The notes under the pieces are model-generated. The model was not told the DNA's origin and made no database searches. It saw only the letters and a program-made list of their open reading frames with translations. From assembly GCA_964590495.1 (NCBI GenBank), contig CAZPWQ010000068.1:1-18219 (forward strand): 18,219 bases of DNA. Reading direction: 5' to 3'. Made by a program: the position numbers and the translations under genes. Below, in pieces: positions 9,501 through 15,953 of this stretch (its first letter is position 1; the number at the start of each line of letters is the position of its first letter). Source of the DNA: CAZPWQ01 sp964590495 (lineage in GTDB: Bacteria > Bacteroidota > Rhodothermia > Balneolales > Balneolaceae).

Positions 9501-9870
9501 GAGATTGATTCAATAACACATAAGTCTGTTCATCAACGCGAGTAAAGGTAAGACCCAGCTCATGAATAATTTTAGAAAGCTCTTCCCCTGTTTTCTCTCC
9601 GACTTGTATATTAAGATCCACAAATTTATTAGCCACTATCTCATCTTTGAACAAAAAGGTGACATCGAAATGCTGCTCAAGCATCGAGAGCATTTCATCG
9701 AGGGATACAAACTCCTTATCCTGCACCTTATATATTTTTGAACTGTTTGCAACCATCAATGATTTTGATGGCTGAACCTGTGCTTTTTGTGCTAACAGTT
9801 CTGTACTCGATACTCCATGTGCAATAACTAAAGCTGCCAAAAGTACTATAACAAATCGTAACCTTTTCAT
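6505..9870 (-). CDS. SusC/RagA-type TonB-dependent transporter with STN signalling domain
   Basis: The 1121-residue outer-membrane transporter has a signal peptide (about 1-27, ending ELLAQ). An STN domain follows (about 50-120, SLDEMLSMLEQHFDVTFLF), then a carboxypeptidase-regulatory-like domain (about 136-207, VAGTVTDASTGETLPGVNVV) and the TonB-box-like EELVVVGYG (214-222). The plug has the SusC hallmark FVIDGIPTN...VLKDASATAIYGSRGANGVI, and the beta barrel ends in YQVGINLEF with the C-terminal aromatic residue. The STN domain is the part that, in FecA-type systems, contacts a FecR anti-sigma factor in the periplasm, and fecR is immediately upstream, so this is a signalling transporter. ATG at 9868-9870 is chosen because it begins the signal peptide; an in-frame ATG at 9915 adds 15 unlikely residues. 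It lies 50 bp after fecR and 26 bp before susD. Confidence 0.95.
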   Translation of the reverse strand: MKRLRFVIVLLAALVIAHGVSSTELLAQKAQVQPSKSLMVANSSKIYKVQDKEFVSLDEMLSMLEQHFDVTFLFKDEIVANKFVDLNIQVGEKTGEELSKIIHELGLTFTRVDEQTYVLLNQSPTIWEKGFLQEEVAGTVTDASTGETLPGVNVVVKGTSTGTSTNSEGQYELSVPSLEDTLVFSFIGYQTQEVPINGRTSIDVVMQTQAIAGEELVVVGYGAVRKEDLTGAVGSINSETITRTTIPDAAGALQGRVPGVNIEKVVGRPGSGYNITVRGMSSLTQGDRSPWAVVPWLSGSSSQIQESGPLFVIDGIPTNSGLTDLNPNDIQKIDVLKDASATAIYGSRGANGVIIVTTKRGREGRLTIQYEANAGIRTPTNLPDMMNGEEYVQWRTDLFEFQGRSTDRSNPEFFTAEEWDKIDSGNYTDWIDLIVRNDAMQFSNTVTASGGDADGTFSLSFGQLKEEGTVPGQDFNRYNVHMNIDRKFGEKWEAGGNLNLSHSVQNEGSYEILRSAFRLPPVADPYDENGEPKFIAFRNSFTTNPLFESTDDGEIREFRRYRAFGNIYLQLVEPIEGLTLRSQLSPQIIYNRRGAYYGQFAKNGGAGKMDNTWAWYSNTDNYGYVLDNQIEYQREFMGLHDFNIQVIQSIQYEQWEETFQAARSFAFNSKWYNLGAVPSENIETSDTDFLMRSLASFTGRLQYSYRDKYLLTATGRYDGSSRLSAGNKWAFFPSAAVAWRISEEDFMQGIDPVNDLKLRLSYGITGNDAVDIYGTQSNTANMNYDFGGVVSPSFYKNRLANKDLSWEKNYEINFGLDYGLFNSRINGAIDVYRRDSKDLIMQRQLPQTSGWGSIFDNIGWVRNTGIEISLNTFNIQTRNFSWTTGINFDTNKNEIVELFDAEEDDIGNRWFIGEPIRVNYDYEFDGIWQPDEADLAAQYGQIPGQVKVKDLNDDGIIDANDRTIIGQRTPKWSGSITNTLNYKNWDFSFYVYTRQGQQLFSTFVASFMAFEGDFKNVDVDYWTPENPSNKYPQPGNNGRFFNASRYRDVSFVRVGNISLGYTFPAKLLSKLNMSRLRLYATATNPLVFTSYQGFDPEWANQNTWGTATSFAAYQVGINLEF

Positions 9871-9920
9871 ATCTACCCAATTTTTATATTTGAAATTTCT
9901 GCTGTTTATCAGCATCGTTT

Positions 9921-10967
9921 CTAATCTTCTGTTCCTATGATCAATTTCTGATCCTTTTTTTTGATTGTCACATCCATAATTTCTGCAAGTGCTTCTGTTA
10001 ATACATCTAGGTTATCGTTTTTGATTGACCCGGATAGCATTTCCTTTGCAAACCTCTCTTCTAAAATCACCTCCAGTCCATAGGTATCTTCAATTCGCTG
10101 CTTAACTTCTTCCATCGGTGTATTTTTAAAAACAAACTTATCTTCTATCCACGAGGTGTAGATCCGGGTATTGACCTGTTGAATTGCAATCTTGTTGTCC
10201 TGAGCAACAAAACGAGCCATTTCACCGGGTTCCAACTCGTATTCTCTTAAAGAATTGTCAGCTTCATTTTCGATTCCAATACTAATGCTGCCTTCCTCTA
10301 AAACCGTTCGTGTCTTATTCCCAAAAGTATTCACAGAAAAACGGGTCCCCAGCACCTTTACCGAACCATTCCCGGTATGTACTGCAAAGGTACGCTGCTG
10401 GTCATCTTCCAGGTGAGCTATATTGAAATAGGCCTCCCCTTCCAGCCAGACTTCCGTATTCAATCCTTTTTCAATTTTGGAAGAGAATTTCAGGTGGGAA
10501 TTTGAATTCAAAATGATCTTGGATCCATCGCTTAATCGAAAAGTTAATTTTTCACCATATTCAGTTTGATATTCCTGAACCTGTGCAACCTCCGCTATCT
10601 CCGGTTCTTCTCTTTCACCAGAATAATTCCAGCTGGTATATATGCTGCCCATCAATACTATTAAAAAGAGAATTCCCGCTGCAACAGCACCTCTGCTTCT
10701 TTTATAGAGATATTTATAATTATTGACCCGATGCTCAGTACGATTTTCATACTGATCGATAATCCGATCGAGTTTTGACAATTCAACTTCAGGATCAGGA
10801 ATTTCAAATTCTCCTTCCAGTGCTGTAATAATTTCTTTGGCTTGCTCGGCCTGAAGGCGATGTTCCGGATCATCCTGAAGCCATGCATCCCAGTATTCTT
10901 TTTCTTCGGGGGGACATTCGCCCTTAATCCACTGCACAAATGATTTTTTTGCTAGTAAATCGTCCAT
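9921..10967 (-). CDS. FecR-family anti-sigma factor (inner membrane)
   Basis: The 348-residue protein has a cytoplasmic N-terminal part (1-90) that would bind the sigma factor and one membrane segment at about 92-113 (AVAAGILFLIVLMGSIYTSW). A periplasmic FecR domain follows (about 135-235, with LSDGSKIILNSNSHLKF, VWLEGEAYFNIAH and FAVHTGNGSVKVLGTRFSV). A C-terminal DUF4974-type STN-like domain spans about 270-345 (FKNTPMEEVKQRIEDTYGLEV). It is expected to hold sigma-1 inactive until the STN domain of SusC reports transport of the glycan. ATG at 10965-10967 has AGGA 3 bases upstream. A candidate ECF promoter begins about 50 bp upstream. Unusually, it is separated from its sigma gene by a terminator and an inverted-repeat element, so the two are not one transcript. 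Confidence 0.93.
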   Translation of the reverse strand: MDDLLAKKSFVQWIKGECPPEEKEYWDAWLQDDPEHRLQAEQAKEIITALEGEFEIPDPEVELSKLDRIIDQYENRTEHRVNNYKYLYKRSRGAVAAGILFLIVLMGSIYTSWNYSGEREEPEIAEVAQVQEYQTEYGEKLTFRLSDGSKIILNSNSHLKFSSKIEKGLNTEVWLEGEAYFNIAHLEDDQQRTFAVHTGNGSVKVLGTRFSVNTFGNKTRTVLEEGSISIGIENEADNSLREYELEPGEMARFVAQDNKIAIQQVNTRIYTSWIEDKFVFKNTPMEEVKQRIEDTYGLEVILEERFAKEMLSGSIKNDNLDVLTEALAEIMDVTIKKKDQKLIIGTED

Positions 10968-11015
10968 TTTTCCTAGTTAATAATTACGGGTAAATAAATT
11001 TTCAGTGCTTCACTC

Positions 11016-11049
11016 GTATAGAAACAGCCGGAACTAATTTGTCCCGGAA
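11016..11049 (-). promoter_or_regulatory. Candidate ECF promoter of fecR-susC-susD
   Basis: On the minus strand the site reads TTCCGGGACA, then 10 bases, then GGCTGTTTCTATAC. The same two blocks, with the same 10-base gap, occur upstream of the sigma-1 gene (12097-12130), while the gap sequences differ. GGGACA to TCTATA leaves 17 bases, the spacing of a -35/-10 pair. The 3' end lies about 48 bp from the fecR start. I infer that sigma-1 recognises it; no transcript start is known. Confidence 0.6.
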
Positions 11050-11284
11050 TTAACCTGCATTCTCACAAAAATATTTTATGGGCAAAGCTAATTGCCTGTG
11101 TCTCAATAAATTGCACGATATTAGAGCATAATATTAATTTACAGTCTGTTATACGCTGCGAAATTTGTCTGTCTGCTGCGTTGAAGGGTAAATGGTTTGA
11201 TCAACGTACCTTAGTACGTTTCACTGCACCATTTACCCTTCGCCTTGCATCCAACCTAATTTCTTGGTGAGAAATGCAGGTTAA
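11050..11284. mobile_element. 235-bp nested inverted-repeat element (MITE-like), non-coding
   Basis: The outer arms are TTAACCTGCATTCTCAC (from 11050) and its near-complement GTGAGAAATGCAGGTTAA (ending 11284; one extra base in the right arm). Inside are 14-bp perfect arms GAAGGGTAAATGGT (11183-11196) and ACCATTTACCCTTC (11228-11241), and inside those AACGTAC-CTTA-GTACGTT (11203-11220). A separate ATATTA/TAATAT pair lies at 11118-11134. There is no convincing open frame. Short length, terminal inverted repeats and lack of coding fit a miniature non-autonomous transposable element; a structured RNA is the alternative. A target duplication cannot be fixed, because the ends merge into AA/TTAA. 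It lies directly against the -35 side of the fecR promoter motif. Confidence 0.6.
11183..11241. repeat. Inner cruciform: 14-bp arms enclosing a second 7-bp hairpin
   Basis: GAAGGGTAAATGGT and ACCATTTACCCTTC are perfect inverted arms 31 bases apart. The space between them contains a second perfect hairpin with AACGTAC/GTACGTT arms around CTTA. Sequence outside the 14-bp arms is also partly complementary (GAAATTTG near 11159-11167 against CTAATTTC near 11256-11263), so the stem may be longer with bulges. This is the strongest secondary-structure element of the window. Confidence 0.75.
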
Positions 11285-11321
11285 AACATAAAAGCCGGGG
11301 AGGCTGTCAACCTTCCCGGCT
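11282..11321 (-). terminator. Rho-independent terminator after the sigma-1 gene
   Basis: The minus strand has AGCCGGGAAGG, a 7-base loop, then CCTCCCCGGCT, giving an 11-bp GC-rich stem with one G-T wobble (arms 11311-11321 and 11293-11303). TTTTATGTTTT follows. It ends the sigma-1 transcript about 85 bp past its stop codon, before fecR. Confidence 0.75.
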
Positions 11322-11404
11322 AACCATAAGGAGTGGTTAATGAGGAAAAGGGTGTAGAGGATGTAAGATATAAGTAGGTATTATTATTGGACCTGATAAT
11401 GTCA

Positions 11405-11995
11405 TTAGTCTGTTAATTTGTAAATTTCTTCTCTCAGTCGTTTTGTGGCCTCATAAATAAGATTCCTTACCCTCTTATCAGACACTCCGGTTATGCATGC
11501 GATTTCCCGGTTACTCATTCCGCTGTCAATGCGCAACAGAAGCACTTCCTTCTGACGCGGAGTTAACGATTCAATGACACATCTCAGAAGCTTTTTCCGT
11601 TCTTGTTGTTCTTCTTTTAAAATAATCTGTTCTTCGATAGAGAATAAACTATCAGTATCCATGTCCAAATATTCTGAATTTCTCTGTGCCCTGGATGTAC
11701 CCTTATCTTTCATCCGCAGCATAATTCTGCGTAACGAGACATACAGGTAGGCCTGAATAGACTGGGGAGTGTTAACTATTTTACGTTTTTTCCAGAGTCT
11801 GAAAAATAATTTTTGAATACTATCTTTAACAAGATCCTGGCTTGGATGAACACCCATACCGTACCGGAACAGCTGTTCATAATAGCGGAGGAATAATTTT
11901 GACAGAGCTTCCCGGTTGTCTTCACAGAAAGCTTCCCACAGTTCTTCTTCACTGCCGGACTCCCACTTGTCAGAAAAATTTGACTGAATGAACAT
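11405..11995 (-). CDS. ECF sigma factor, FecI-like (sigma-1)
   Basis: The 196-residue protein has sigma region 2 at about 32-98 (LFLRYYEQLFRYGM, KDSIQKLFFRLWKKRK) and sigma-70 region 4 at about 140-190. Region 4 contains SLTPRQKEVLLLRIDSGMSN and the helix-turn-helix EIACITGVSDKRVRNLIYEA. The length and layout are those of Bacteroidota ECF factors paired with FecR. It is expected to be held by the FecR product and released on glycan uptake to transcribe fecR-susC-susD. ATG at 11993-11995 has GGTGA about 8 bases upstream. A copy of the candidate ECF promoter lies 102 bp upstream, which suggests autoregulation, and an intrinsic terminator follows the gene. It is a close paralogue of sigma-2 in this window (shared FIQSN start, YEQLFRYGM, LFxRLWKKRK and LTPRQKE blocks). 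Confidence 0.93.
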   Translation of the reverse strand: MFIQSNFSDKWESGSEEELWEAFCEDNREALSKLFLRYYEQLFRYGMGVHPSQDLVKDSIQKLFFRLWKKRKIVNTPQSIQAYLYVSLRRIMLRMKDKGTSRAQRNSEYLDMDTDSLFSIEEQIILKEEQQERKKLLRCVIESLTPRQKEVLLLRIDSGMSNREIACITGVSDKRVRNLIYEATKRLREEIYKLTD

Positions 11996-12096
11996 TTTAA
12001 TATTTCACCCTGCTGTTTCTTAATTACTATTCCCCTGGATCTTCTATATCCATGGACAATTTTTGCAGGTACTTTAAACCCATCAACGCTGCATAT

Positions 12097-12130
12097 GTAT
12101 AGAAACAGCCAGATGAGAAATGTCCCGGAA
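12097..12130 (-). promoter_or_regulatory. Candidate ECF promoter of the sigma-1 gene
   Basis: This is the second copy of TTCCGGGACA-N10-GGCTGTTTCTATAC, identical to the fecR-upstream copy in all 24 block positions and in gap length, but not in gap sequence. It lies about 100 bp before the sigma-1 start, so it would leave a leader of roughly 90 bases. The simplest reading is that sigma-1 activates its own gene. Confidence 0.6.
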
Positions 12131-12170
12131 AAAATTGACTGCCGTGCTATTTTCATCACTTCCTGCTAAA

Positions 12171-12197
12171 GATCCTGAAACAAGTTCAGGATGACAC
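12171..12197. repeat. Dispersed palindrome, type with ATCCTGAA arms
   Basis: ATCCTGAA (12172-12179) and TTCAGGAT (12185-12192) surround ACAAG, followed by GACAC. The design (ATCCTG-type outer arm, inner stem, arm, then the tail ATGACA) recurs at 12483-12540, 15781-15834, 17395-17421 and 17472-17506. Intergenic position and palindromic form fit a REP-like family. Confidence 0.6.
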
Positions 12198-12482
12198 AGG
12201 CTTTATTGTTATGGCAGAGATTATATACATGGACTCAATCTTTCCGGCCTTTGAATCGTTGGAGGGAACAGGCACAGGGAGGTGCGCGAGATGGATAATT
12301 TCACACCGGTGAAATCTAAGAAGCAGTTGAAAAGCGGAAAGGACCATTGAAATTATCCCGCGTACCGACCGAAGCCGCTGACAAGGATTCATCAGCCGGT
12401 GGTTTTTTGGGTTCGTTTTTGTCCATACAAAAAGGAACAAGGAAAGACCAGGATAAAGCTACAACTTTATATCCAGCTACAG
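12198..12482. other. Non-coding stretch between the sigma-1 promoter and the quinoprotein gene
   Basis: Short open frames exist on both strands, but none has a convincing start, a family match or a neighbour that would support it. The only clear structure is the 18-bp palindrome ATTTCAC-ACCG-GTGAAAT at 12298-12315, which has the size and symmetry of an operator. No gene depends on it obviously: sigma-1 starts about 300 bp away on one side and the quinoprotein ends about 315 bp away on the other. Confidence 0.45.
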
Positions 12483-12540
12483 ATCCTGATCCGCCAGCCG
12501 GCGGACAGGATGATACTGCAGATAGCAGGATGACACGTGG
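12483..12540. repeat. Dispersed palindrome, GC-stem type, with a partial second copy
   Basis: ATCCTG (12483-12488) pairs with CAGGAT (12506-12511), enclosing CCGCC-AGCC-GGCGG (12491-12504). An AGCAGGATGACAC tail follows at 12525-12537, matching the tail of the other copies. It lies about 90-150 bp downstream of the quinoprotein stop codon. Confidence 0.6.
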
Positions 12541-12629
12541 AGGATTCACTTGTTGATATACGGACTTATAGCTTTATAAAACTTTTTTTGCTGCTCATTC
12601 ATTTCTTCTTGTACAATAATGTTAAGACA

Positions 12630-14894
12630 CTAATCAGGCAGTGCAAATACATGTACCTTTCTGCCTATAGGCTGCGAAACGGGAGAGCGAAATCTTTTTC
12701 CGCCTCCGCCGGCGACAATCGCTATGTACTGCTTTCCGTCTATTTCGTAAACAGAAGGGGCCGAAAAACCCGGAGCCTCCATCTGAAACTCCCATAACAG
12801 TTCACCGTTACTCTTGTCAAAAGCCCGAAATTTGGAGTCTTCCGTTGCTGCTATGAAGATGAGTCCACCGGCAGTTGTTACTAATCCACCAAAGTTCTCC
12901 GCACCCGTTTTTCCATCAATACCCAAACTGTCTACTACCACGGGATATTCTCCCAATGGTACTTTCCATTTAATCTCGCCTTTATCAATGTCGACAGCGA
13001 CCAGTTCTCCCCACGGAGGTTTAATACCCGGCAGTCCCATGTGATCTGTTAAATAGTTCAGCTCAGGTACATACTGGGGAGTGGATGTTGTCCACTCCAG
13101 ACCATCACGCTCCCCGCTCCAGGTAAAATTAGTATCGTCACTTTCAAATGTTGAAGTAGTATCAGCGGTTCCGGTTTCATCAACATCGCTCTCCATAAAA
13201 GTAATGAGGTCATCCAGGTCTTCACCGGAAATACTTGGAAATGCAGGCATATTATTACGGCCTTCCGTCACCACGGTCCGTAGCGTATCAGAGCTTAACT
13301 GCAGGTCAGTTAGAGCAGGAACTCCCGGACTCCCCTGTCTTTGGGCACCGTGGCAGACAGCACATTGAGAATTATATGTGACATTGCCACGTCGTACTGA
13401 TGTCATATCCCCGTATTGGTCCGGTTTCATAGGGATAAGTGTTAATATAAACGGGATATTGTTGACATTAACATATACCGTGTTTGTCTCCGGATCATAG
13501 GATGGACCTCCCCATTCGTTCCCTCCGTGTATGCCAGGAGTGATAATCGTACCCTCTATGCTGGGAGGAGTATAAACCGGACCGGTTTTAAGTTTCCTGA
13601 ACTTTTTCAGGACAGCATCATGAGATTCCGGGGTAATATCAGTTATATCGGACTCATACATTGATGTACGGACCAGTGGTTCCGGTTTCAGGGGCCAGGG
13701 TTGGGTAGGATACGGCTCCTCACCGGGTACCGCTTCCATGGGAACGGGCTTATCTACAACCGGGAATACCGGTTCGCCGGTGTCTCTGTCCAGCACCAGC
13801 ATGGTGGGGTGTTTTCCGGTCTGGACAACCACGTCACGGGATTCCCCTTCCGAATTAATTGTTGCCAGCATGGGCGGCGGTGGCAGATCATAGTCCCAGA
13901 TGTCATGACGGATAGCCTGGTAATGCCATTGCCGCTCACCGGTTGTTGCATCCAGGGCTAACACCGTATTGGCAAACAAGTTCTTTCCCTTTCGGGATGT
14001 CCCGCCGCCATGGATACCACCTGTAGCCGAACCTGTGGCAGCAAACACCCACCCCCGCTCCTCGTCGACGGTGAACCCGGCCCAGGGATTGGCGCCACCG
14101 TAAATAATATCATCTTCCCATTCCCAGGTATCATAACCAAACTGGCCTTCCAGTGGTACGGTGTGAAACGTCCATTGATATTCTCCAGTCAGAGTATCAA
14201 AAGCGCGGATATTTCCTGGAGGAGCGGTATGTCCTTCATAAACCTTTGAGCCTACGATCAGATAATTTTTATAAGTTATCCCCGGAGTTGTAACTTGTAT
14301 TTGGCCTTCCAGATACTGAGCTTCCCATACATGATTTTCCTTTAAATCGATATATCCATTCTCACCAAAGGAATCTATAATATCACCGGTCTCCGGATCA
14401 ACAGCGAATATAATATCTCTAACAAAATGAAAAATTCTCTGATTTTCACCATTTTCGTCTTCCCAATACACAACACCTTTTAGCAACTGGCTTTTTGTAA
14501 TATTCTCTTCATGGTAGTTATTCGGTTCAAAGAACCACAGCTCTTCACCGGTAGCCGCATCAAGAGCAACTAAATTCATATCAGGATCTGCAAAATACAT
14601 CAGACCGTCAATTACGATCGGATTCGACTGCATCCCCGGGGACACCAGCTCCCTGGTCTCGTATTCCCATACCGGCTCCAACTGATGAACATTTTCCGTG
14701 TTGATCTGATTAAGTTCGGAATATTGATTCCCTTTCTTGTCACCGCGATATATTCCCCAATCGGTAAAATTATTAAACCTGTCCTTCCATGTATCCTCCT
14801 GGATTTGTCCTCCAGAACCATGTCCTGATTCACAGCTGTATGCAAAACACAAAACCAGGAATATTGCAGATAATAAATACAGAAATGATTTCAT
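12630..14894 (-). CDS. PQQ-dependent quinoprotein dehydrogenase with inserted cytochrome c domain, lipoprotein
   Basis: The 754-residue protein has a lipoprotein signal ending AYSC (Cys21), so it is tethered to a membrane on the periplasmic side. An eight-blade quinoprotein propeller is shown by repeated blade motifs such as LVALDAATGEELWFFEP and VLALDATTGERQWHYQ and by the HDIWDYDLPPPP region (about 330-341), which in this family contributes to the PQQ active site. Between propeller blades sits a c-type cytochrome domain (about 503-570) with heme site CAVCH (511-515) and likely axial ligand Met549 in NNMPAFPS. The last blades (GELVAVDIDKGEIKWKVPLG, FRAFDKSNGELLWEF) follow. It should oxidise a sugar or alcohol and pass electrons through its own heme; the substrate is unknown. 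ATG at 14892-14894 begins the signal peptide. It is 58 bp downstream of sigma-2 and could share its transcript. Confidence 0.93.
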   Translation of the reverse strand: MKSFLYLLSAIFLVLCFAYSCESGHGSGGQIQEDTWKDRFNNFTDWGIYRGDKKGNQYSELNQINTENVHQLEPVWEYETRELVSPGMQSNPIVIDGLMYFADPDMNLVALDAATGEELWFFEPNNYHEENITKSQLLKGVVYWEDENGENQRIFHFVRDIIFAVDPETGDIIDSFGENGYIDLKENHVWEAQYLEGQIQVTTPGITYKNYLIVGSKVYEGHTAPPGNIRAFDTLTGEYQWTFHTVPLEGQFGYDTWEWEDDIIYGGANPWAGFTVDEERGWVFAATGSATGGIHGGGTSRKGKNLFANTVLALDATTGERQWHYQAIRHDIWDYDLPPPPMLATINSEGESRDVVVQTGKHPTMLVLDRDTGEPVFPVVDKPVPMEAVPGEEPYPTQPWPLKPEPLVRTSMYESDITDITPESHDAVLKKFRKLKTGPVYTPPSIEGTIITPGIHGGNEWGGPSYDPETNTVYVNVNNIPFILTLIPMKPDQYGDMTSVRRGNVTYNSQCAVCHGAQRQGSPGVPALTDLQLSSDTLRTVVTEGRNNMPAFPSISGEDLDDLITFMESDVDETGTADTTSTFESDDTNFTWSGERDGLEWTTSTPQYVPELNYLTDHMGLPGIKPPWGELVAVDIDKGEIKWKVPLGEYPVVVDSLGIDGKTGAENFGGLVTTAGGLIFIAATEDSKFRAFDKSNGELLWEFQMEAPGFSAPSVYEIDGKQYIAIVAGGGGKRFRSPVSQPIGRKVHVFALPD

Positions 14895-14931
14895 ATAATT
14901 TATGAATTAAGTTGATAGTTGACTGATAGAA

Positions 14932-14949
14932 TTTTTGCCGTTTTTGCCG
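14932..14949. repeat. Tandem 9-bp repeat between sigma-2 and the quinoprotein gene
   Basis: TTTTTGCCG occurs twice in direct succession, 4 bases past the sigma-2 stop codon. On the coding strand it gives CGGCAAAAA twice. Its role is unknown; it may be a slippage duplication. Confidence 0.5.
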
Positions 14950-14952
14950 TAT

Positions 14953-15552
14953 TTATTTCGATGGGATATGAACAGCTTCTTTTAATTTTTTTATAGCCTC
15001 ATAAAAAAGATTACGTATCCTCTTTTCGGATACATCCATAATAGCAGCAATTTCAGTATTACTGAATCCACATTCCAGCCGTAAAGTCAGCGCTTCCTTC
15101 TGCCGGGGAGTCAGCAGATTTATAGCTTTATGAAACTGGTGTTGCTGCTCATCATACTCTTCTTGTGTGATTATCTTTTCTTCGACTGAAGTATTTTTTT
15201 GGAAATTCCTCTTCTTAAATTCATTAGCTCTCTGAGATCTTGATTGTGACTGTTTTATATCTCTGAACAATATTCTGCGAAGTGAGACAAAGAGATAACC
15301 TTTGACACATTTAACCACTGCTAATGTTTTTCTTTTTTTCCACAGCCTGAGAAACAAGTTTTGAATTCCATCTTTTACGGCAGATTCACTGCCTGAAATA
15401 CTCATCCCGTATCGAAAAAGCTGTTCATAGAATCGCAGGTATAATTCAGAAAAGGCTTTCCGATTATTTTCCTTAAGAGCTATCCAAAGTTCATGTTCAC
15501 TTAGGGATGCCCGGTCGCCGGTATTATTTGATTGAATAAAAATATCACTCAC
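14953..15552 (-). CDS. ECF sigma factor, FecI-like (sigma-2), no adjacent anti-sigma gene
   Basis: The 199-residue ECF sigma factor has region 2 at about 35-100 (ELYLRFYEQLFRYGM, KDGIQNLFLRLWKKRK) and region 4 at about 143-193 (NLLTPRQKEALTLRLECGFSN, helix-turn-helix EIAAIMDVSEKRIRNLFYEA). It is clearly paralogous to sigma-1. The start is GTG at 15550-15552 with AGGA about 10 bases upstream; an in-frame stop at 15565-15567 excludes anything longer, and no ATG is near. No FecR-like gene is adjacent; the next gene downstream is the quinoprotein dehydrogenase. It could use a FecR encoded elsewhere, or control the quinoprotein directly. The two-block motif found at sigma-1 is absent upstream of sigma-2. 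Confidence 0.92.
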   Translation of the reverse strand: MSDIFIQSNNTGDRASLSEHELWIALKENNRKAFSELYLRFYEQLFRYGMSISGSESAVKDGIQNLFLRLWKKRKTLAVVKCVKGYLFVSLRRILFRDIKQSQSRSQRANEFKKRNFQKNTSVEEKIITQEEYDEQQHQFHKAINLLTPRQKEALTLRLECGFSNTEIAAIMDVSEKRIRNLFYEAIKKLKEAVHIPSK

Positions 15553-15608
15553 CCCTATATTTTCCTATACCTGCTGTACCCATGATTTTTTTGCGCACTC
15601 CACTTATA

Positions 15609-15631
15609 AATTAGAATTTTTTAATCTAATT
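15609..15631. promoter_or_regulatory. AT-rich inverted repeat upstream of sigma-2
   Basis: AATTAGA (15609-15615) and TCTAATT (15625-15631) form a 7-bp inverted repeat with a 9-base T-rich centre, 57 bp before the sigma-2 start. This is where an operator or promoter element could lie. No known regulator site was recognised. Confidence 0.3.
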
Positions 15632-15755
15632 GCAACTGCTCTTTTTGAAAAAAATACTCAGAGCATTAGCGTATGAAAAGTATCCGCCGCCAGGCGATTT
15701 ACCTTGGTTAGCAGCTGTAGTTCTCAGCAAGGGCAACTATCCGAACCTTTCCTAA

Positions 15756-15860
15756 ATTGGCAGCCATTTCTGAGAGGATGAGATCTCTCCATTCCGTCCC
15801 GATTAAAAACATCGGAACTCCAGTCGAGATGACAACAGGGGGTATTAGTTAGCTGCCAAT
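15756..15860. repeat. Nested inverted repeats enclosing a dispersed palindrome
   Basis: ATTGGCAGC (15756-15764) and GCTGCCAAT (15852-15860) are perfect 9-bp arms 87 bases apart. Between them, ATCTC (15783-15787)/GAGAT (15826-15830) and CCGAT (15799-15803)/ATCGG (15811-15815) form an inner palindrome followed by GACAACA, resembling the tail of the other dispersed palindromes. It fills most of the 400-bp gap downstream of the Gfo/Idh/MocA gene. Nothing coding was seen in that gap. Confidence 0.5.
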
Positions 15861-15953
15861 ATCCACACCAACGTCATTCATTCCGATCGGAAACCAGATG
15901 CTTTTGTCGGATAATATTAATTTAATAAAACACTGGAAAAACCTGTTGGATTT

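Noticed and set aside
11321..11357. AAGGAG followed by ATG and a five-codon frame on the plus strand
   Set aside because: The ribosome site looks good, but the peptide is five residues and no larger gene follows; too little to call a leader peptide.
10968..11404. CRISPR or tandem array in the repeat-rich sigma/fecR gap
   Set aside because: The repeats are inverted and nested, not direct and regularly spaced.
12186..12556. Overlapping short open frames on both strands between sigma-1 and the quinoprotein
   Set aside because: Mutually overlapping, low-complexity, partly made from the palindromic repeats, and without recognisable domains or start signals.
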